Of a DNA stretch of 64,000 nt, positions 19,201 to 25,841 are shown one piece after another. This stretch comes from Pseudomonas sp. Tri1 (GTDB taxonomy: Bacteria; Pseudomonadota; Gammaproteobacteria; Pseudomonadales; Pseudomonadaceae), in contig NZ_CP072913.1 in assembly GCF_017968885.1 (NCBI RefSeq), forward strand, positions 6,178,501-6,242,500. The letters run 5' to 3'. Numbering within the stretch: the stretch's first letter is position 1; each line of letters begins with the position of its first letter. Below the pieces are notes generated by a model. The model ran no database searches and had not been told where the DNA came from. It was given only the letters and a program-made list of their open reading frames with translations. A program made the translations under genes and the position numbers.

Positions 19201-19699
19201 CGGCCGACTTCTTGTGGGCGTCGAGCTTGGGCAACTTCGGCGACGAATCCGGATACGGATTGGGCTTGAGCATCTCCCGGGCCCGCGCATAGCCCTCCTT
19301 GAGCAACGTATCGCGGTGTTCACGCACCGCCAACGGCCAGCGCGGATCATCGAACACACCAGGTTCCGGCTCCAGCGAAACGTTGGCGTTGATCAGCGAA
19401 GTGCCGCCCAGGCCACAACCGACCACCACGTTCTGCTGGGCGTTGACGTGCAGGTCGAACAGCCCGGTGCGCGAACCGATATGACCCTCCGGATCATGCA
19501 CCTGCAGCTCCTCAGTAGCCGCAAGCATGGTGTTGGGGTATTCGCCGGGCTGGATCTCCCGGCCACGCTCCAGCAGGCACACCTTGCGCCCCGCTCGGGA
19601 CAGGCGTGAGGCGGCAATACCGCCGCCATAGCCCGAACCAATGACGATAACGTCGTAATGCTCCTGGATGTCGCTGATGGGGGTCGAGATTCGTGTCAT
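16247..19699 (-). CDS. GMC oxidoreductase fused to an alpha/beta hydrolase
   Basis: 1150 aa. GAGAGGA lies 7 nt before the ATG at 19699, so the in-frame TTG at 19705 is rejected. Residues 15-570 are a cholesterol-oxidase-type GMC flavoenzyme: FAD motif GSGYGGG (21-27), HPLGGC with His492, and NPLLTIS with Asn542. A Cys-x2-Cys-x2-Cys-x3-Cys motif (201, 204, 207, 211) resembles an iron-sulfur ligand set. Residues 570-800 are a linker domain I do not recognise. Residues 810-1150 are an alpha/beta hydrolase: HGLG oxyanion motif (843-846), nucleophile elbow VVHCYGA with Cys922 in place of Ser, acid near Asp1088, and His1123 in GYGHIDC. No signal peptide is visible. It likely hydrolyses an ester or lactone and oxidises the alcohol; the substrate is unknown. 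Confidence 0.82.
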   Translation of the reverse strand: MTRISTPISDIQEHYDVIVIGSGYGGGIAASRLSRAGRKVCLLERGREIQPGEYPNTMLAATEELQVHDPEGHIGSRTGLFDLHVNAQQNVVVGCGLGGTSLINANVSLEPEPGVFDDPRWPLAVREHRDTLLKEGYARAREMLKPNPYPDSSPKLPKLDAHKKSADYLKQGAHFYKPPINVTFDKLPNNLNHVGVEQLPCNGCGDCVSGCNNKAKNTTLMNYLPDAWNHGAEIFCQAEVRHLERDGDGWIVHFQYLDSGREMFSAPTLFVRADIVVVSAGTLGSTEIMLRSRDKGLAMSSQLGENMSGNGDILGFGHNCDQTINGIGFGAHSAKELEPVGPCITSIIDMRTEGDRRSRMVIEEGSIPGALGRPMVPSMAAFAEMIGVPTDTGFGASLKYKGREAESFLRGPYHGALHNMQTYLIMSHDNGEGRMVLDNKDQLRIDWPGVGEQENVTLGNERLHQCTKALGGIWVENPIWTKLLKHSIVSVHPLGGCVMGEDATQGVVNHKGQVFSGASGTDVYPGLYVSDGAVIPTSLAVNPLLTISAVSERNMGLLAADRGWIIDYTLPSAPRKPVAAPTLGVQFTETMKGYFSTAFTQPQGTDLKVYEAAAKRGKADNSSIEFTLTITAADLNRLIKEPEHAATLVGTLDAPLLSPKPLVASNGVFNLFEQYQEQVGVRHMNYDMKLTAEDGSDYYFSAFKTVPEDDGVLNIWPDTSTLYVTLYRGPDKSGAVIGSGVMHILPADFAKQMTTMKVLNARNERERVEALARFGKFFAGILWESYGGVFAGDIYFNPDAPPRLKRPLDAPAPTVHFFQTEDNVELRLTRYQAGTKGPVMLVHGLGVGSNIFSTDTIQTNLLEYLCKHEYDVWLLDLRVSILLPASKHEWNGDQVAQYDFKAAIEQIQQATLARDVQCVVHCYGATTFFMSMLAGLQGVRSVVCSQIAADTVVATATGLKAGLHLPGMLDAIGIKSLTAYADTKENWFNKLYDKALNGYARIEAQGYCTNPVCHRITFMYASLYRHDTLNETLHDNLHELFGESNMHTFEHLALIVRKGHLVDFKGNDVYMPHFDRLKLPICFISGADNQCYLPQSTLKTYERLCDMHGPQLFSRHEVPGYGHIDCIFGKDAVVDVYPLILEHLEKTALG

Positions 19700-19838
19700 G
19701 TTCAAGTCCTCTCAGGCAGATGGGGCAACTCTGCGGTTGCCTGCAAATTGACAGGCGCACGAACGCCTGGCCGCTATCCCTCGGGGGCGAGCGGCAGTAA
19801 GCGGTATTACGGAGGAAACTCAGGTATTGATCAGGGCG

Positions 19839-19961
19839 CTATAGCCGCGCACGCTGGTTGACGGCGCGTCGGCGAGGGCGCTTGGGCAGCGAGGTGGGAC
19901 GCGTCGGAACGCACGTCATAGGAGAAAACAAATAGGTGCGGGGGGGCTGGCTATCCATCAT
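19839..19961 (-). CDS. Possible small Arg/Pro-rich ORF (40 codons)
   Basis: The frame starts ATGATG at 19961 with AGGGAGA about 6 nt upstream and stops at TAG. The product (MMDSQPPRTYLFSPMTC...) is basic, with a PKRPRRRAVNQRARL tail. It sits 140 bp upstream of the GMC-hydrolase gene on the same strand and could be a leader peptide or chance. I recognise no family; the ribosome-binding site is the only positive evidence. Confidence 0.2.
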   Translation of the reverse strand: MMDSQPPRTYLFSPMTCVPTRPTSLPKRPRRRAVNQRARL

Positions 19962-20117
19962 GCGTTCTCCCTGAACCTGATATGGATAAAATCGCGTTGT
20001 GTCCTTGTGCCATGAGTGAAGACAGGTGACAGACCCACGTCAAGGCAGCTACTTAGAAGTGTATGAAATTTGATCTATCGCGTTTTGAACTAAGCCCGCC
20101 GGGGCCTACAGCCTTTC

Positions 20118-20163
20118 GCAAACAAGTTATCCACATGGCCACCCACAGCAAATGGGGACAAGT
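20118..20163 (+). repeat. DnaA-box repeat, most diverged copy
   Basis: CAAACAAG followed by TTATCCACA (20127-20135) and then CCCACAGCAAATGGGGACAA. Same layout as the better-conserved copies: AACA, box, CACAG, TGxGG, AA. Confidence 0.55.
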
Positions 20164-20294
20164 GCCTCGACCGTCGGATTTTTCTTTCGATAAAGCCAAG
20201 AAAAACCGTGACTTATGAACAATGACGGTTTTTACGGCGCGCAGGTCAATTATTGATCAGATGCCTGAAAGGCTTGCCAGGCCTGGGGTGTGGA

Positions 20295-20343
20295 GGACAG
20301 CGAACACCTTATCCACAGAAGCGCCAACAGTGTTTGGGGGTAA
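20295..20343 (+). repeat. DnaA-box repeat, copy A
   Basis: Contains a perfect TTATCCACA at 20309-20317. Its first 36 bp match copy B at 35 positions; the similarity is weaker further upstream, which starts near a TGATCA. Confidence 0.75.
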
Positions 20344-20476
20344 TTCTGATGATTCTGTGGAAAACCTCTTTAACGGCTTATAAATCGGGGTTCCGCTGGG
20401 ATTTATCGGGTAAAAACAAGGAACTGATCATTTAATGATCAATTCATTGAAAGCCTCGCTCCGTATGGCTTGTAGA

Positions 20477-20526
20477 GGACAGCGAACATCTTATCCACAG
20501 AAGCGCCAACAGAGATTGGGGGCAAG
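20477..20526 (+). repeat. DnaA-box repeat, copy B
   Basis: Perfect TTATCCACA at 20491-20499, exactly 182 bp after the box of copy A. Nearly identical to copy A over GGACAGCGAACA, the box, and AAGCGCCAACAG. Confidence 0.75.
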
Positions 20527-20637
20527 TATGGGGCTGCGCCCAAGCTTATTCACAAATAAAACCCAGTAAAAACCGTGGGTTAGGCTGGTTGTTTTTTAAG
20601 CGCTCGCTTGGAGGGCCTGATCTGCGTGGGGTGTGGC

Positions 20638-20685
20638 GAGGGGCGAACAGGTTATCCACAGAGGCGCACACAGGGAATGTGGGTA
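20638..20685 (+). repeat. DnaA-box repeat, copy C
   Basis: Perfect TTATCCACA at 20652-20660. Its CGAACAGG, box and GAGGCGC/CACAG core is identical to copy D at 29 of 30 positions. Confidence 0.75.
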
Positions 20686-20696
20686 AACGCATAACC

Positions 20697-20790
20697 CCTG
20701 TGGGAGCGAGCTTGCTCGCGATGATCGACTAGCCGTCACCCTCATCGTTACCTGACAGACCGCTATGGCGAGCAAGCTCGCTCCCACAGG
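20697..20790. repeat. REP inverted pair
   Basis: Tail-to-tail REP copies (CTGTGGGAGCGAGCTTGCTC, then GAGCAAGCTCGCTCCCACAG) between DnaA-box copy C and the acetyltransferase gene. Confidence 0.9.
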
Positions 20791-20824
20791 AGTCTCTTGG
20801 CTTCAGAACAACCCGCCGTGACGG

Positions 20825-21391
20825 TTAAGGCCGATGCATCAGATACGCCTCCCCCGTCACCCGAATCATCGGATGCGGGACAACCTGGCAGGTTTTGACG
20901 ATGCCAAAGCCATGGCGCTCATAAAAGCGTCGGGCACCGGTGTTCGCGGCATAGTCGATCAGGCTCAGGCCATTGAGTGCCAGTTGATCGGCACGCTGTT
21001 GCGCCCGCTCGAGAAAGCGCACGCCGAGCCCCTTGTTACGCCAGCCTTCATGCAGGGCCAGGCTCGATATATAGAGGGTATCGGGGACCTCCATGTCGGC
21101 GTAGGGCGCCAGGATCGGATCAGTGACGGGAGCCGCCAGCGGATCCTCACGCGTCACGTAACAGTGCATCATGCCGATGACCCGGCCATCGGCCTGGGCA
21201 ACAAGACAATTCTGGTAGGAAAAATCGACATTTTCTCGGGCGTAACGAGCAGCCCCCACCTCCAGGAGGTCCTGCCCCGGCTCCGCCAACTGGCTCCAGA
21301 TGTAATCCGACGCGCCCTCTGAGGAAATCCGGAATAGACGAGCGATCTCGCGGGTATCCGTGGGCAAGGCCGGGCGAAATTCAACTTCCAT
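20825..21391 (-). CDS. GNAT-family N-acetyltransferase
   Basis: 188 aa from MEVEFRPALP. The GNAT acetyl-CoA site is in ISSLALHEGWRNKGLGVRFLERA (about residues 116-138), and the C-terminal ANTGARRFYERHGF segment is typical of the fold. An upstream in-frame Met would add 21 residues with no family support. It stands alone between the DnaA-box repeats, with copy C downstream and copy D upstream. Acceptor unknown. Confidence 0.85.
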   Translation of the reverse strand: MEVEFRPALPTDTREIARLFRISSEGASDYIWSQLAEPGQDLLEVGAARYARENVDFSYQNCLVAQADGRVIGMMHCYVTREDPLAAPVTDPILAPYADMEVPDTLYISSLALHEGWRNKGLGVRFLERAQQRADQLALNGLSLIDYAANTGARRFYERHGFGIVKTCQVVPHPMIRVTGEAYLMHRP

Positions 21392-21547
21392 CGATGTAGC
21401 TCCGTTAGCGATCAAAGGCATTTTTTCACGCGCAGATCTGAGGCCCGACAACACGCCGGACCAGCGGTTTTATGGCCGGATGTTGCAGCAGGTCAGACTG
21501 ATCATTTTTTGAACGCGGCCTTGAAAGGCCTGATTGGCGCGGTGTCC

Positions 21548-21599
21548 GGACAGGGCCGAACAGGTTATCCACAGAGGCGCGCACAGCGATTGTGAATAA
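21548..21599 (+). repeat. DnaA-box repeat, copy D
   Basis: Perfect TTATCCACA at 21565-21573 within GGACAGGGCCGAACAGG and GAGGCGCGCACAG. It is preceded by TGATCA and the TTTTTTGAACGC and GGCCTGATTGG stretches, also seen in diverged form upstream of copy C. Confidence 0.75.
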
Positions 21600-21610
21600 A
21601 CCTGAATGCC

Positions 21611-21705
21611 CCTGTGGGGGCAAGCTTGCTCGCGATGACGGACCAGCAGTCGCCATCATCGCCAGCCGACAGACCGCTATCGCGAGCAAGCTCGCCCCCA
21701 CAGGG
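21611..21705. repeat. REP inverted pair
   Basis: Tail-to-tail REP copies with a G-for-A variant (GTGGGGGCAAGCTTGCTCGC), between DnaA-box copy D and the ETF beta gene. Confidence 0.88.
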
Positions 21706-21724
21706 ATTCAAGGTGATTCTGGAC

Positions 21725-22495
21725 TCAGCGAACCACCCCTTCCTCAACCAGCAACTTGAGAATCGCCTCGGCGCCCGCCTCCGGGCTCAGGCCCTTGAGC
21801 ACTTGCCCGCCTCCACCGCTGGCCTTGGCCGTGGCGGCCTTCATGCGGTCCGCGCCGCTCTTGGCCTTGATCACTTTCAGGCGTTTGGGACGTGGCTTGG
21901 CCGGTTGCAGGGTCGCCACTGCCAACAAGGTGTCATCGACAACCTCAACCTCTTCAGCGTGCAAGGCGCCGCGCCGCGCCGGGCCGTAGGCACTTTGCCG
22001 AGGTTTCGGTGCGGCGTTATCCACAGTGGCCAGGAATGGCAGGCGTACTTTGAGACGGCGCCGTTGGCCACGGGGCAAGGCTTGCAGCACCAAGGCCACG
22101 CCGTTGTCGATGGATTCGACCTGAGCCAACCCCACCACCAGCGGCCAGCCAAGGTTTTCCGCCAACAGAAATGGGAGCATGCCCGAGCCTTCACCGGTTT
22201 CCGCCTGGCTGCCGGTGAGCACCACTTGGGCGCCAACGTCGCGCAGGTAATCGGTCAGGGCCGGCAGTGCGTCGGCGCCCGCAGGGTTTTCCAACACATG
22301 GAGTTCGTCCAGGCCCATGCCCAAATAGGCGCGCAGGGCCGGTTCGGCCACGTCGCCGGCGTGCAGCACTTGCAGGTCATTGCCGGCCAGTTGCAGGCCC
22401 AGTTCCACAGCCCGGGCATCCTGCTCGGCACGGCGGGGCCGACCGGAGGTGGGGTGGGCGCCGATGGATACGAGGCTGATCACTTGGGTACTCAT
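21725..22495 (-). CDS. etfB: Electron transfer flavoprotein beta subunit (dimethylglycine type)
   Basis: 256 aa from MSTQVISLVSIGAHP. ETF beta family: adenine-nucleotide-binding N-terminal fold, the TGSQAETGEGSGMLPFLLAE segment, and a C-terminal tail that pairs with ETF alpha. With ETF alpha it should carry electrons from dimethylglycine dehydrogenase to the quinone pool. Last gene of the operon, overlapping etfA by a few bases around 22495-22509 or nearly so. A perfect DnaA box lies inside the gene at 22017-22025. Confidence 0.85.
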   Translation of the reverse strand: MSTQVISLVSIGAHPTSGRPRRAEQDARAVELGLQLAGNDLQVLHAGDVAEPALRAYLGMGLDELHVLENPAGADALPALTDYLRDVGAQVVLTGSQAETGEGSGMLPFLLAENLGWPLVVGLAQVESIDNGVALVLQALPRGQRRRLKVRLPFLATVDNAAPKPRQSAYGPARRGALHAEEVEVVDDTLLAVATLQPAKPRPKRLKVIKAKSGADRMKAATAKASGGGGQVLKGLSPEAGAEAILKLLVEEGVVR

Positions 22496-22508
22496 CAACT
22501 TGTCCTTC

Positions 22509-23729
22509 TTAAGCCGCATCGCGCTTGGCTTCGTTGCGGTAAGCCTCTACCGCCGCGATCAAGGCCTGGAGAATCGCCGCACTGTCGCCGATCACCGACA
22601 GGTCTGCCCGTTTGATCATGTCGCAGCCCGGGTCGAGGTTGATCGCCACCACCTTGTCGCAGGCACCGATGCCTTGCAGGTGCTGGATCGCCCCGGAAAT
22701 CCCTACGGCCACGTAGACCCGCGCCGTGACCCAGGTGCCGGACGCGCCGACCTGACGGTCGCGGGCCATGAAACCATCGTCCACCGCCACCCGCGAGGCG
22801 CCTTCGGTGGCGCCCAGGGCCGCAGCGGTTTTGTGGAAAAGATCCCAGTCCTTGACCCCGTTACCGCCGGAGAAAATGAATTCGGCTTCGGCCATCGGGA
22901 TCGCCCCCGGGTCCACCGCCACCGCGCCAAGATCCTCAATGCGCGACAAACTGCGCGCCACACTTGTGGATAACTCCACCGGCAGGGCTTCGTGACGGGT
23001 TTCGCTGACCGGCTCGGCACATTCGGCCGCCGCCAGGATCAAGCGCGCCAATGGCCGGGCCAGGTCTTGCAGGCCGGCACCGGCACGGCCAATGCACTCC
23101 TCGCCCTTGACCTGCCAGACCCGCGTCGCCGGGCGTTCGCCCAGAGCCGCAGCCAGACGCCGGCCCAGCTCACCGCCACCGGTGCGGCTGTCGGGCAGCA
23201 GCCAATGGCGTGGATTGAATTGGTTATCCACAGCCCGCAGGCCCTGCACCCGTTGTTCCGGCGCATAACCGCTGAATTGCTCGCCCGCCAATACCAGCAA
23301 GCGGTCGACACCGGCGGTGGCGAAAGCGTTTTCCTTGTGCTCACCGAAGACCACTGCCAGGACCGCACCGTCGGCACCGGCCAATTGATGGGCCAGGCCT
23401 AGCAGATCGCGGTCGTGACTGCTGAGGCGGCCACCAACCATGTCCGGCACCACACTGATGTAGAACGCTGGTTGTGGCACTTGATGCAGTGGCAGTTGCA
23501 CCTCTGCGGCGGCGGTACGCTTGCTCGCGCCACCCTGCTGGGCACCGCTGCGGTCGATGCGTTTGATGCCGTTGGGGCCGATGAAACCCACACCGTGGAC
23601 ATTCTTGCGGATGACGCCGTTGGGCCCCATCCAGCTGTGTTGCACCGGCTGCATGGCTGCGTGCAGCGGGTGCAGGCGGTTGCGGGCGATCCACTCGGCG
23701 CGAGGGTCGCGGCGGATGATGTCGCTCAT
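22509..23729 (-). CDS. etfA: Electron transfer flavoprotein alpha subunit (dimethylglycine type)
   Basis: 406 aa, longer than housekeeping ETF alpha (about 310) because of an N-terminal region of about 80 residues rich in Gly/Asn/His (HSWMGPNGVIRKNVHG). The FAD domain is at the C terminus: GASGTWVTARVYVAVGISGA, then INLDPGCDMIKRAD in place of the usual acidic loop. The start ATG shares one base with the dgcB stop (TAATG), so translation is coupled. It contains perfect DnaA boxes at 22965-22973 (reverse) and 23224-23232. Probable dedicated partner of DgcAB. Confidence 0.87.
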   Translation of the reverse strand: MSDIIRRDPRAEWIARNRLHPLHAAMQPVQHSWMGPNGVIRKNVHGVGFIGPNGIKRIDRSGAQQGGASKRTAAAEVQLPLHQVPQPAFYISVVPDMVGGRLSSHDRDLLGLAHQLAGADGAVLAVVFGEHKENAFATAGVDRLLVLAGEQFSGYAPEQRVQGLRAVDNQFNPRHWLLPDSRTGGGELGRRLAAALGERPATRVWQVKGEECIGRAGAGLQDLARPLARLILAAAECAEPVSETRHEALPVELSTSVARSLSRIEDLGAVAVDPGAIPMAEAEFIFSGGNGVKDWDLFHKTAAALGATEGASRVAVDDGFMARDRQVGASGTWVTARVYVAVGISGAIQHLQGIGACDKVVAINLDPGCDMIKRADLSVIGDSAAILQALIAAVEAYRNEAKRDAA

Positions 23730-25678
23730 TAATGCACCTCCGCAGGTTCACGTTTGGCCGGGGTCACGGGCTTGCTCGGTGGCGCGTCTTCGAGCAGGGC
23801 GTCGGCCACCAGTTCGGCGATGTCCTTGATCATCGGTCGTGGCTCGACCACGCCTTCGAGCATCGCGGTGCATTGTGGACAACCCACGGCCACCAGCTCG
23901 GCGCCGGTTTCGCGGATGTCTTCCATGCGCATGTCGGGAATCCGCTGCTTGCCCGGGATGTCGGTGATCGGCGCACCGCCGCCACCGCCGCAGCAACGCG
24001 AGCGGAAACCGGAACGCTGCATTTCCTTGACCTCGATACCCAGCGCACGCAGCACTTGGCGTGGCGCCTCGTATTCGCCGTTGTAGCGGCCCAGGTAGCA
24101 CGGGTCGTGATAGGTCACGCTGTCGCCCTTGTGCTGGCCGAGGCTGAGGGCACCAGCGTCGATGATCTCCGCCAGGTAGGTGCTGTGGTGCTGCACCAGG
24201 TAGTTGCCATCGAAAGCGCCGTATTCGTTTTTCAGCACGTGGAAGCTATGGGGGTCGCAGGTGACGATGCGATTGAAACTGTACTTGGCCAGGGTCTGGA
24301 TGTTGCGTTTGGCCAACAGCTGGAAGGTCGCTTCATCGCCCAGGCGCCGGGCCACATCGCCGCTGTCGCGCTCTTCGAGACCGAGCACGGCGAAGTCGAC
24401 TTTTGCGGCCTTGAGCACTTTGACGAAGGCACGCAGGGTGCGTTGGTTGCGCATGTCGAAAGCACCGTCGCCAACCCAGAACAGCACGTCGGTAGACTTC
24501 TTCTCGCTGAGCAGATTGAGGTTCAGGTCCGCCGCCCAGTTCATCCGCCCACCCGGGGCGAAACCACCCGGGTTGTCGGTGGCGATGAGGTTTTCCAGGA
24601 CCTCGGCGCCCTTGTTCGGCGTGGCGCCCTTTTCCAGGGTCAGGTGCCTGCGCATGTCGACGATGGCATCGACGTGCTCGATCATCATCGGGCATTCCTC
24701 GACACAGGCCCGGCAAGTGGTGCACGACCATAGTGTCTCGGCGTCCACCAGGCCGTTGACGATTGGCTGATGGGGATTACCAGCGTGTTCGCCCACCGGT
24801 TTACCGGGGTACGGGCTACCGGCGAATTTCGCATCGGTGCCGCCGGCCAGGCCGACGACCATGTCCTGGATGAGTTTCTTCGGGTTCAGCGGCTGACCGG
24901 CGGCAAAGGCCGGGCAGGCGGCTTCGCACTTGCCGCATTGCACGCAGGCATCGAAACCGAGCAATTGATTCCAAGTGAAATCCTTGGGTTTCTCGACGCC
25001 CAGCGGCGCAGCGGGGTCGCTCAGGTCCAGCGGCTTGAGGCCGGTGGAACGGCCACCGCCAAAGCGCTCGGCACGACGGTGCCAGGCCAGGTGTAGCGCA
25101 CCGGCGAAGGCGTGTTTCATCGGCCCGCCCCAGGTCATGCCGAAGAACATCTCCGACACGCCCCAAAGCACGCCCAGGCCCAGCAATACCACCAACACCC
25201 AGCCACCGAAGTCCGCTGGCAGGATCCCGGCCACCGGCAAGGTCACCAGGAAGAAGCTGATGGAAAATGCGAACAGGCTTTTCGGCAGGCGCATCCATGG
25301 GCCTTTCGACAGCCGTGACGGCGGGTTGCGCCGGCGCAGGGCGACGAAAATCGCGCCGCTGAACATCAGCAGCGTGGCGAACAGCAAGGCATAGCCAAGG
25401 ATGCGGCTTTGCAGGCCGAAGCCGTGCACCAGAATCGCCAGTACCGCCGCCAGCACAAAGCCGCCCGCCGTGGCGACGTGGGTGTTGGCGATGTATTTGT
25501 CCCGCGCCACTACGTGGTGCAAGTCCACCATGTAGCGCTTGGGCATGGCGAAGAGACCGCCGATCAGGTCGACCTTGGACGGTCGGCCCCGGCGCCACAT
25601 GTTCACCCGCCGCAAGGCGCCAAGGACCGCGAGGCCCAGGGCAGCGAACAGCAGGATGGGGAGAAGGGTGTTCAACAT
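23729..25678 (-). CDS. dgcB: Dimethylglycine demethylase, iron-sulfur subunit
   Basis: 649 aa from MLNTLLPILL. Residues 1-190 have about five membrane segments (GlpC/NarI-like anchor). Two [4Fe-4S] ligand sets follow: CVQCGKCEAACP (Cys245, 248, 251, 255) and CTTCRACVEECP (Cys319, 322, 325, 329). The C-terminal half has CCG-type cysteine domains (YHDPCYLGR, SRCCGGGGG). It likely relays electrons from DgcA toward ETF or quinone at the inner membrane. It is separated from dgcA by a REP pair and couples directly to etfA. Confidence 0.92.
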   Translation of the reverse strand: MLNTLLPILLFAALGLAVLGALRRVNMWRRGRPSKVDLIGGLFAMPKRYMVDLHHVVARDKYIANTHVATAGGFVLAAVLAILVHGFGLQSRILGYALLFATLLMFSGAIFVALRRRNPPSRLSKGPWMRLPKSLFAFSISFFLVTLPVAGILPADFGGWVLVVLLGLGVLWGVSEMFFGMTWGGPMKHAFAGALHLAWHRRAERFGGGRSTGLKPLDLSDPAAPLGVEKPKDFTWNQLLGFDACVQCGKCEAACPAFAAGQPLNPKKLIQDMVVGLAGGTDAKFAGSPYPGKPVGEHAGNPHQPIVNGLVDAETLWSCTTCRACVEECPMMIEHVDAIVDMRRHLTLEKGATPNKGAEVLENLIATDNPGGFAPGGRMNWAADLNLNLLSEKKSTDVLFWVGDGAFDMRNQRTLRAFVKVLKAAKVDFAVLGLEERDSGDVARRLGDEATFQLLAKRNIQTLAKYSFNRIVTCDPHSFHVLKNEYGAFDGNYLVQHHSTYLAEIIDAGALSLGQHKGDSVTYHDPCYLGRYNGEYEAPRQVLRALGIEVKEMQRSGFRSRCCGGGGGAPITDIPGKQRIPDMRMEDIRETGAELVAVGCPQCTAMLEGVVEPRPMIKDIAELVADALLEDAPPSKPVTPAKREPAEVH

Positions 25679-25733
25679 AGGTGTTGCTCCCAAAGACCTC
25701 AGGGTCTTGCAGGTCGAGATGCCTTACTCGGTG

Positions 25734-25826
25734 CCTGTGGGAGCGAGCTTGCTCGCGATTGCATTCTGTCAGTCCCATTTGCATTGACTGACCCACCGCT
25801 TTCGCGAGCAAGCTCGCTCCCACAGG
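25734..25826. repeat. REP inverted pair inside the dgc operon
   Basis: Tail-to-tail REP copies occupying the dgcA-dgcB gap, the only large gap between dgcA and the end of the operon. Confidence 0.9.
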
Positions 25827-25841
25827 ATCATGTGCAAGCCG

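Larger units (their letters stand above)
19700..20824. other. 1.1-kb non-coding region with DnaA-box repeats
   Basis: Upstream of the GMC-hydrolase gene and downstream of the acetyltransferase gene. It holds four diverged copies of a repeat with a perfect TTATCCACA (near 20127, 20309, 20491 and 20652), a REP pair at 20697-20790, and AT-rich stretches. The GMC promoter should lie in 19700-20000 but I could not identify it. Apart from a weak 40-codon frame (19839-19961, minus) I see no convincing gene. Confidence 0.8.
21392..21724. other. 333-bp non-coding gap
   Basis: Between the acetyltransferase gene and the last gene of the dimethylglycine operon. It contains DnaA-box copy D and a REP pair. 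No gene is seen. Confidence 0.8.

Noticed and set aside
16889..19609. 906-codon open frame on the plus strand opposite the GMC-hydrolase gene
   Set aside because: Product is Val/Gly/His/Gln-rich in the manner of antisense frames of GC-rich genes; the minus-strand motifs (FAD, HPLGGC, hydrolase) are clear.
20253..20435. 60-codon plus-strand frame across DnaA-box copy A
   Set aside because: It runs through a repeat unit, has no ribosome-binding site and no conserved features.
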